Below are positions 1-4,971 of a stretch of 9,566 nucleotides of DNA, piece after piece; position 1 is the stretch's first letter; each line of letters begins with the position of its first letter. Source of the stretch: Coxiellaceae bacterium (lineage in GTDB: Bacteria > Pseudomonadota > Gammaproteobacteria > Coxiellales > Coxiellaceae); the NCBI GenBank assembly GCA_014238325.1, contig JABABH010000021.1, forward strand, positions 1-9,566, read 5' to 3'. A program made the translations under genes and the position numbers. Below the pieces are notes generated by a model. It saw nothing but the letters and a program-made list of their open reading frames with translations, did no database searches and had not been told where the DNA came from.

Positions 1-876
1 CATATTTTTTCATTAAATGTGTGTTGTTTAAGTTTTATGGCTTATGGTGCTCAACATCTATTAATATTGAATCCTAAAAATCGCAGACACATGATACGTG
101 CTTTGAAAAAGAAATCGGTGACTATTTTCGTAGGGGTGAATACATTTCTCAAGAATATATTGCAATATGATCGTTTCCATACGATGAATTTTTCAAGCCT
201 AAAACTAGTGATTACGGGTGGTATGGCGACGGAGCAAGCTGTAGCAGAGGAGTGGTATCAGCAAACGGGTGTAGTCGTACGTCAAGGTTATGGTCTCACA
301 GAAGCGAGTCCGGTTGTCAGTATGACGCCATTGAATGTGATGGAGTATACAGGGAGTGTGGGATTACCTTTACCCGAGACCGATATTAGCATCCGTGATA
401 ATCAAGGTGCAGAAATACCCTTGGGTAAAAGTGGAGAATTATACGTACAAGGGCCACAGGTCATGCAGGGTTATTGGCATCAGCCTTCAGAAACGAAACA
501 TGCTTTAGATGATAAAGGTTGGCTAAAAACAGGTGATATTGCTCGAATGGATTCCAGAGGATGGCTCTATATTGTAGGTCGAAAAAAAGAGATGATCGTG
601 GTCTCTGGATTTAATGTCTATCCTGATGAAGTAGAGGCGGTGATGAGTCGATGCCCTGGCGTCTTGGAAGTGGCGGTGGTGGGCATCGCGGATAGCAAAA
701 CCGGAGAAGCCGTCAAAGCTTGTATTATACCATCCGTGCATCAACATCTCAGGAAATCTGATATATTAGCTTATTGCCGTCAACAATTAGCCGCTTACAA
801 AATTCCCAAAGTGATTGAATTTCGAGATGAATTGCCTAAAAATAACATGGGCAAAGTCTTGCGACGTTTGCTATAA
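1..876 (+). CDS. fadD: Long-chain fatty acid--CoA ligase, C-terminal part (5' end outside window)
   Basis: This gene activates long-chain fatty acids to acyl-CoA through an acyl-adenylate, feeding beta-oxidation and phospholipid synthesis at the inner membrane. The reading frame is open from base 1 (beginning HIFSLNVCCLSF), so the gene starts upstream; a GTG at 19 lies inside it and is not a credible start. The fragment is 291 residues, about half of a typical ~560-residue FadD. Visible family motifs are the adenylation motif YGLTEASPVVS (nt 289 on), GPQVMQGYW, the GWLKTGDIA loop, the hinge GRKKEMIVVSGFNVYPDEVE, and the C-terminal ELPKNNMGKVLRR with the catalytic lysine. The order and wording follow E. 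coli FadD closely. The protein stops soon after LRR, so it is about 15-20 residues shorter at the C-terminus than E. coli FadD, beyond the catalytic lysine. The family assignment is firm; FadD versus a close paralogue cannot be separated without the N-terminus. Confidence 0.93.
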   Translation, partial: HIFSLNVCCLSFMAYGAQHLLILNPKNRRHMIRALKKKSVTIFVGVNTFLKNILQYDRFHTMNFSSLKLVITGGMATEQAVAEEWYQQTGVVVRQGYGLTEASPVVSMTPLNVMEYTGSVGLPLPETDISIRDNQGAEIPLGKSGELYVQGPQVMQGYWHQPSETKHALDDKGWLKTGDIARMDSRGWLYIVGRKKEMIVVSGFNVYPDEVEAVMSRCPGVLEVAVVGIADSKTGEAVKACIIPSVHQHLRKSDILAYCRQQLAAYKIPKVIEFRDELPKNNMGKVLRRLL

Positions 877-945
877 CGAGCTTCATCTTTATCGGTTGAT
901 AGACACCCATGCTCACAGATAACTATGCTCGATTTTCTGATCTGC

Positions 946-974
946 TTGTTATCGCTAGCCATGTATTGTAGTAT
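946..974 (+). promoter_or_regulatory. Candidate sigma70-type promoter for the first orphan gene
   Basis: TTGTTA (946-951) and TAGTAT (969-974) each match four of six consensus positions and are separated by exactly 17 bases. They lie 43 bases upstream of the ATG at 1017. Matches of this quality occur by chance in AT-rich DNA, so this is only a candidate. The rest of the 140-base gap after fadD shows no hairpin with a T-run. Confidence 0.25.
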
Positions 975-1016
975 GAGCACGATTTTTACGCATGCAATAA
1001 CAGTGAGATAAATCAT

Positions 1017-1742
1017 ATGGGCAACAAGACTGCTTCGTCATATGCAGGGAGCTTTGTTAAAACTAAGTTACCATTATCTTTCTTTGGACGAGTTCGAGCT
1101 TCGCTGAGCTCGAAGCAGTTTTTAAACGAGCTTCAGCATCTAGAGCGACAGACTAAGAATAGGAGCAAAAATCTTAACATACCTGAAGAAATTCAGCGTC
1201 TAGAGCAACAGATTAAGGATATGAAAAAAAATTCTAACCTGTCTTTTGCATCCTATCCAGATTATGTGTGCTGTTTAAAACTGAAACTACATGTTCTAGA
1301 TAAGGTTAAAAAAATGGATTTAATAGGAAAAAATGCAAAGCGTGATGATAGCTGCTTTGTGATGTTTTCTAACTTTTCAATTCAGGAGCGTCAATTTTTA
1401 GGGGTTTTAAAAAGCAAAATTCAGCATTTAAAGAAACAGATTAATAATATGGACAAAGTGATTGACAGATCTGAAAGGTTGCAGCCTCTAGAGCTAATAG
1501 AGCTAAAGCAACAGATTAAGCATATGGAAAAAAGATTTGACCTATCTCCTGCACTTCGATCAGCTGCATTGCGTGTTGATTGTTTAGCGCTGAAACTAGA
1601 TGTTCTAGTTATAGCTGAAAGCATAGATGCTTTAATAGAAAAAAATGCCAAGCGTGATTATGGCTTCTTTGCGGGCGGCAATGTAGAAAGATTAGAAAGC
1701 ACCGCTAATCCTTTCAGCAGCCCTACTGCTCATGTTGCTTAG
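1017..1742 (+). CDS. Unrecognised basic coiled-coil protein with a duplicated ~100-residue unit
   Basis: I do not recognise a family for this 241-residue, lysine/arginine-rich protein. It has no signal peptide or membrane helix. After a short N-terminal segment rich in Ser, Phe and Lys (about 1-32) it contains two copies of one unit, about residues 33-118 and 125-221. Each copy has QFL near its start, two coiled-coil-like motifs of the type IQxLxxQIKxM (39-49 and 59-69; 135-145 and 160-170), a segment CLxLKLxVL (about 86-94 and 189-197), and an identical KNAKRD (105-110 and 209-214). A Ser/Thr/Pro tail follows (228-241). The repeat is visible in the DNA too: a 13-base identity recurs at 1205-1217 and 1508-1520. 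The start ATG has only a weak upstream purine run (GTGAGA, about 9 bases away). The protein is probably helical and rod-like or self-associating. The context (orphan gene beside another orphan, no operon partner of known role) would fit a lineage-specific protein, possibly a secreted effector, but that is speculation. Confidence 0.75.
   Translation: MGNKTASSYAGSFVKTKLPLSFFGRVRASLSSKQFLNELQHLERQTKNRSKNLNIPEEIQRLEQQIKDMKKNSNLSFASYPDYVCCLKLKLHVLDKVKKMDLIGKNAKRDDSCFVMFSNFSIQERQFLGVLKSKIQHLKKQINNMDKVIDRSERLQPLELIELKQQIKHMEKRFDLSPALRSAALRVDCLALKLDVLVIAESIDALIEKNAKRDYGFFAGGNVERLESTANPFSSPTAHVA
1132..1667 (+). repeat. Internal tandem duplication in the coiled-coil gene
   Basis: Two direct copies of a ~300-base coding segment lie in the same frame inside the first orphan gene. 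Corresponding points are offset by 303 bases in the middle (GCAACAGATTAAG at 1205 and 1508) and by 312 bases near the end (AATGC(A/C)AAGCGTGAT at about 1332 and 1644). The copies therefore differ by in-frame indels of a few codons. Within each copy the QxLxxQ motif occurs twice: a shorter repeat offset by 60 bases links about 1132-1160 to 1192-1220. Substantial nucleotide similarity remains alongside clear divergence, which suggests an old but still recognisable duplication. Confidence 0.75.
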
Positions 1743-1843
1743 ATTTTAGTCTGTGCGAGCCTTGTATCACGTTACTAATATTGCTATCCTTTCGAGTGGC
1801 AATGACGAGTTTCTCTCTTGCGAACTCTGCTGCTGCGGCTAGC

Positions 1844-1849
1844 TACAAT
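1844..1849 (+). promoter_or_regulatory. Candidate -10 element for the second orphan gene
   Basis: TACAAT matches five of six positions of a sigma70 -10 box and lies 25 bases before the preferred ATG at 1875, leaving a leader of about 19 bases. No convincing -35 sits 16-18 bases upstream; TTGCGA at 1818 would need a 20-base spacer. A second weak pair in the same gap is TTGTAT (1762) and TATCCT (1785) with a 17-base spacer. Confidence 0.22.
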
Positions 1850-1862
1850 TTTGCACGATAGC

Positions 1863-1867
1863 GAGGA
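1863..1867 (+). promoter_or_regulatory. Ribosome binding site that decides the start of the second orphan gene
   Basis: GAGGA within AGCGAGGAC sits 7 bases before the ATG at 1875. This favours 1875 over the in-frame TTG at 1818, which has no purine-rich sequence at the right distance and would add a 19-residue extension. Confidence 0.6.
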
Positions 1868-1874
1868 CATTTCT

Positions 1875-2651
1875 ATGAGCAAAAAAGTCTATAAGTGGTC
1901 TGACAAGGATGTGTATACTATCAAGCGAGCATGGTATGCTTCTTATAGGCGAGTTTTGTCATTTCTAAAACATTATAATCTAGCCTCAAATTTAGATAAA
2001 GATCGACTGTATCAGACCTTAGAAAATTTAAGTGACACCTTAGAACAGGATAAATTTCTTTATTTCGGAGAACAGGAGCAATCGCTTTATAAGAGTTTGC
2101 AAACCTTGTCCTCTGAGTCTGATCCCTGTTGTATCCGAAGATCCATGGAATGCCTTTATTCACTCGCTCCTTCTACAAATATTTTATCACAGCCCCCTAA
2201 TAAGATTGCTGATCATTTAAAACGAGCAATAGCTGCGTGTTTAGCCGTAGAGCGGGTGCTGGATGATGGAAAATCTTTTATTTATAACTATATGCTCATA
2301 GTACTGATTTGTGCTGTTTCAGTGTGTTTCCTACTGTGTTTACCCCAATTTTCTTCACCTGCTGTATTAGCATGTGTGTCAATTGCCTATGCATTGTGTA
2401 TGCTGCTTGCTGGCGCTGCCTTAGTGATTGGGCTGTTGCCTCATGACGTTGCACGGAAGCTGTCTACTGCTACTTTATTTTCGAAAAAAGTTGAGGTTGA
2501 TCAGAAGGGCTTGGAGGAGATTCATCGGATGCTTCAAAGCTCTGTTGATTTGATGCATCCAAAAGATAGAGATGATCATAGCCTGTGGGTTTCTCTAGCC
2601 TTAGATAATAGCACGCCCAGTGCTGCTACTGCAGCATATTGCTTATTCTAA
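1875..2651 (+). CDS. Unrecognised protein with a two-helix hydrophobic hairpin
   Basis: This 258-residue protein, starting at the ATG with the good ribosome binding site, matches no family I can name. Residues 1-137 are soluble and helix-like (rich in Leu, Tyr, Lys, Glu, Asp), with a CC pair near 85. Two strongly hydrophobic stretches follow at about 138-157 and 162-186. They are separated by only a few residues (around QFSSP) and contain several cysteines. A hydrophilic segment of about 72 residues then begins with basic VARK and FSKK sequences and ends in an Ala/Ser/Thr-rich tail and CLF. There is no N-terminal signal peptide. The closely spaced helix pair between soluble arms resembles the bilobed hydrophobic domains of chlamydial inclusion-membrane proteins and some Legionella vacuolar effectors. 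That is an architectural analogy, not homology. It could equally be an inner-membrane protein with both termini on the same side. It converges with nadD and lies 132 bases after the coiled-coil gene. Confidence 0.8.
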   Translation: MSKKVYKWSDKDVYTIKRAWYASYRRVLSFLKHYNLASNLDKDRLYQTLENLSDTLEQDKFLYFGEQEQSLYKSLQTLSSESDPCCIRRSMECLYSLAPSTNILSQPPNKIADHLKRAIAACLAVERVLDDGKSFIYNYMLIVLICAVSVCFLLCLPQFSSPAVLACVSIAYALCMLLAGAALVIGLLPHDVARKLSTATLFSKKVEVDQKGLEEIHRMLQSSVDLMHPKDRDDHSLWVSLALDNSTPSAATAAYCLF

Positions 2652-2747
2652 ATAAATCGGCATACTTCTAAAAATACGTGATTTAAAAGTCTAGGGCTGA
2701 AGCTCTTCTCCTGTAGATGACAGGTCCATCGTGCCATTAAATTGGCA
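2652..2747. terminator. Convergent gap with three small stem-loops, possible bidirectional termination region
   Basis: The 96 bases between the stop of the hairpin-membrane gene (+) and the stop of nadD (-) hold three short inverted repeats. AGGGC-TGAA-GCTCT is at 2693-2706 (one G-T pair). CCTGT-AGATG-ACAGG is at 2710-2724. TGCCA-TTAAAT-TGGCA is at 2732-2747 and directly abuts the nadD stop. Each stem is only 5 bp and none is followed by a clear T-run on either strand, so a standard intrinsic terminator is not proven. The position between converging genes is what makes termination plausible. Confidence 0.3.
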
Positions 2748-3398
2748 TTATACATATAGTTTCTTTTGAATAATATATTGTGCGACTACGTCAGGTAATG
2801 CTTTTTTTATGCAACTGATACGATGAGTTTTTATATAGGTTCGAATTTGGGTGGAACTATAGGGTGGTGGATCTATATGATCTGCTAACCATATTTTTCC
2901 TGCTGGTCTCATGGTGAGTTCGTGCGGCTGGGTAGCGCGATGCTGGTTTATAAAAGTATGCAGCCAGATTTGCTTCGGTAACATATAATTCTGACGAGGT
3001 ACGACGATGAGATGAACATGCTTGAGAATGGCCTGCCAGGATTTCCAGTGATGAAAACTTGCAAGGTTATCGGTAGATAAGATGAAACATAAGGCATGGT
3101 CTGGAAAGTGTTTACGGATTTCTTTTATAGTGTCAATGGAGTAAGTGGTGTGCGTAGAATCGGTTTCGATAGTATTAAGACTGAGTTTGGGGTGATGATC
3201 TATGGCTAATGCAATCATATGTATACGATCTTGAGTAGCAGTCATGGGAGGTGGTCGATGTGGGGGATGTTGACCTGTTGGAATCAGTTGGATGGTTTGA
3301 AAAGGGAGTTGTTTTAATAATTGTGTGACGATTTGTAAATGGCCATCATGAATAGGATCAAAGGTACCTCCAAATAAGCCGATTAAAGGTAGGAGCAT
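2748..3398 (-). CDS. nadD: Nicotinate-nucleotide adenylyltransferase
   Basis: NadD transfers AMP from ATP to nicotinate mononucleotide, giving deamido-NAD in the cytoplasm, the shared step of de novo and salvage NAD synthesis. The 216-residue length matches the family (E. coli 213). The nucleotidyltransferase signature GGTFDPIHDGH is at residues 10-20 with its two histidines. The substrate-loop region reads LSTDNLASFHHWKSW (about 107-121), where many relatives have GxD in place of STD. The C-terminal ATP-binding motif YSSTQIR is at 180-186. It is last in the minus-strand operon: the holA TGA and this ATG are separated by one base (TGATATG) and no separate Shine-Dalgarno sequence is visible, so translational coupling to holA is likely. 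In many gammaproteobacteria rsfS and rlmH follow; here the operon ends. Confidence 0.95.
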   Translation of the reverse strand: MLLPLIGLFGGTFDPIHDGHLQIVTQLLKQLPFQTIQLIPTGQHPPHRPPPMTATQDRIHMIALAIDHHPKLSLNTIETDSTHTTYSIDTIKEIRKHFPDHALCFILSTDNLASFHHWKSWQAILKHVHLIVVPRQNYMLPKQIWLHTFINQHRATQPHELTMRPAGKIWLADHIDPPPYSSTQIRTYIKTHRISCIKKALPDVVAQYIIQKKLYV

Positions 3399-3399
3399 A

Positions 3400-4401
3400 T
3401 CAAGACCGATGAAGAGCTAGGATTAAATTTTCTATAGGGTCCCAGACGTTGCCTGACACGTATCCTTTTGCTATTTGGTCTATTACGTGTAATTGTTGAA
3501 AAGCACGATGCAGGCTAGGTACAGAAAAATTTAAAATAGCTGCTTTTAACGCCGGTTGTGACCTTTTCCATTCATGAGCGACGACCTCTGAAAGCGATGC
3601 TCCTTTTTGATAATGTATAGAGAGATGGTATATTTTTCGAAGGTCACGGGCGATAACGCCGATAATAGGCATCACGGGCATGTGTCGCGTTTTTAAAATG
3701 GCTAATATACGCAGTGCAGATGAGGTGTCTCCGGTCATGAGTCGATGGGTTAGATCGAAGACCGTAAATTGGGCCTCATCGCTGAGTAGGTTGTGAATAT
3801 CAGTTGCAGTGATGGGCGTGGTTGACTTTAAGAGCTGTAGTTTTTCTATAGCTTGATGGGTTTCCAATAAATTTCCTTCAGTCCGCTCAGCAAGTAGGGC
3901 TATGCCCTCTGGGTCGATGGATAGAGATCGCTTTTTTAAACGATTGCGAATCCAATTTTTTAAGGTAGCTCCATAAAGTGGGAATAATGAGATAATGGCA
4001 CCATATTGCTCTATGATAGGATGCCATTTTGATTTATTTTGCGTAGAGGTTATTTTAGGTTTACTCAATAATAAGCATTGATTATGCGGCTTCTTGTTCA
4101 AATAATAGGTTAAAGCTAAAGTAGCTTGTGTATTGAGTTCTGTCGTTTGAAGACGGATGTCGATCATGGTTTTGGGATGAAAGAGGGTGGGCTGATCGGC
4201 AAGTTGCTTGAAGACAGTCCAGTCAAATCGATCATCAGCTAATAAGAGCGGTTGCAATGCAAATTGATCATGATGGGCTTTTTGACGGATAGCGTCACGA
4301 ATGTCTTGCATCAGCAGGGGGGCATCTCCATGCAGCAAATACACGGGTAATAAGTTGACTTGTTGCAGATGCCGTTCAACTTGTTCGTAGAATAATTGCA
4401 T
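3400..4401 (-). CDS. holA: DNA polymerase III subunit delta
   Basis: Delta is the wrench subunit of the clamp loader; it binds and opens the beta sliding clamp during replication. The 333-residue length is close to E. coli HolA (343). The N-terminal region contains the family's PVYLLHGDAPLLMQD segment (about 19-33), the start of the AAA+-like fold, which in delta lacks a working Walker A; none is seen here. The middle shows the helical motif LLAERTEGNLLETHQAIEKL. The C-terminal collar domain ends with GNVWDPIENLILAL, equivalent to QSVWAELEGLSLLL in E. coli. It follows lptE by 12 bases in an AT-rich gap with no visible Shine-Dalgarno sequence, and its stop is one base from the nadD start. The leuS-lptE-holA-nadD order supports the call, since delta is poorly conserved in sequence. 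Confidence 0.92.
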   Translation of the reverse strand: MQLFYEQVERHLQQVNLLPVYLLHGDAPLLMQDIRDAIRQKAHHDQFALQPLLLADDRFDWTVFKQLADQPTLFHPKTMIDIRLQTTELNTQATLALTYYLNKKPHNQCLLLSKPKITSTQNKSKWHPIIEQYGAIISLFPLYGATLKNWIRNRLKKRSLSIDPEGIALLAERTEGNLLETHQAIEKLQLLKSTTPITATDIHNLLSDEAQFTVFDLTHRLMTGDTSSALRILAILKTRHMPVMPIIGVIARDLRKIYHLSIHYQKGASLSEVVAHEWKRSQPALKAAILNFSVPSLHRAFQQLHVIDQIAKGYVSGNVWDPIENLILALHRS

Positions 4402-4413
4402 AAATTAGGGTGT

Positions 4414-4971
4414 TTAAATAGGTGAAGAAGGATGCATACGTGTATATTTCGGGACGCGCGATAAGGCATCTTGCACATCTTTAGATATCAAGTAATGATA
4501 AATCAAGACGACCATATGGTGTGTCAGGGCTTGTTGCATAAAGAGTTCAGCGTTGGGCGTATAAAGTTGATTGACATTTTTAGGTAAGGGTCGTGACACG
4601 CGTAGCGTTTTAGGACCAACGATCGTACGATGTTCGGATGTTTGTAAAGATAAAGTCACCGTCAAGCTGTAGTTATAGGTGGTGGCATTACCACTGTATA
4701 AGAGCGGGTAATTCGTCTCACCCCAGTCGATACGTGAGATGTTTAAAATAAGGTGATGATCGGGTTGTTGGGTCCAATGCACTTTTAAGGCAGCAAGATA
4801 CCGTTTTAGTGAAATCGTGAGGGGTTCATAGGGGTGGCTGGATTTCAGATATAAGGTATGCAAAGGTAAGGGCAGGGTGTCAGACGAGCGTGGATGAAAA
4901 ACACATGCCGTGGATAAGAGCGTGATGAGACCGAGTAATAGCCTATGCGATAGGCGCATGATAACGCTCAT
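4414..4971 (-). CDS. lptE: LPS-assembly lipoprotein LptE
   Basis: LptE is the outer-membrane lipoprotein that sits inside the LptD barrel and helps insert lipopolysaccharide into the outer leaflet. The 185-residue protein begins with a lipoprotein signal: basic n-region (MRLSHR), hydrophobic core, and lipobox STAC with the lipidated cysteine at residue 23. The cysteine is followed by VFHPR, matching the CGxHLR start of mature LptE proteins. The rest is beta-rich and weakly conserved, as usual for the family. Its ATG overlaps the leuS stop as ATGA, so translation is probably coupled. A second in-frame ATG at 4959 (residue 5, MRLSH) would give a more typical signal peptide and is a possible alternative start. 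The call rests on the lipobox, size and operon position. Confidence 0.88.
   Translation of the reverse strand: MSVIMRLSHRLLLGLITLLSTACVFHPRSSDTLPLPLHTLYLKSSHPYEPLTISLKRYLAALKVHWTQQPDHHLILNISRIDWGETNYPLLYSGNATTYNYSLTVTLSLQTSEHRTIVGPKTLRVSRPLPKNVNQLYTPNAELFMQQALTHHMVVLIYHYLISKDVQDALSRVPKYTRMHPSSPI

Noticed and set aside
877..931. Terminator after fadD formed by CGAGC (877) and GCTCG (927)
   Set aside because: The arms are 5 bases with a loop of about 45 bases and only a weak T-rich stretch, which does not resemble an intrinsic terminator.
1132..1667. CRISPR-like or mobile-element repeat
   Set aside because: The repeat is in frame, diverged and within one coding sequence. There are no regular spacers, terminal inverted repeats or transposase.
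1670..1742. Dot/Icm secretion signal (E-block) at the C-terminus of the coiled-coil protein
   Set aside because: The tail has Ser/Thr/Pro residues and two glutamates but no clear E-block. The evidence is too weak to call without a predictor and knowledge of the secretion systems present.
1818..1874. TTG-started extension of the second orphan gene (19 extra residues)
   Set aside because: There is no ribosome site before the TTG, whereas GAGGA sits 7 bases before the ATG at 1875. The extension also overlaps the likely -10 region.
2640..2651. Possible C-terminal CaaX prenylation box (ending CLF) in the second orphan gene
   Set aside because: A CaaX box needs cysteine four residues from the end; here it is third from the end, so the motif does not fit.
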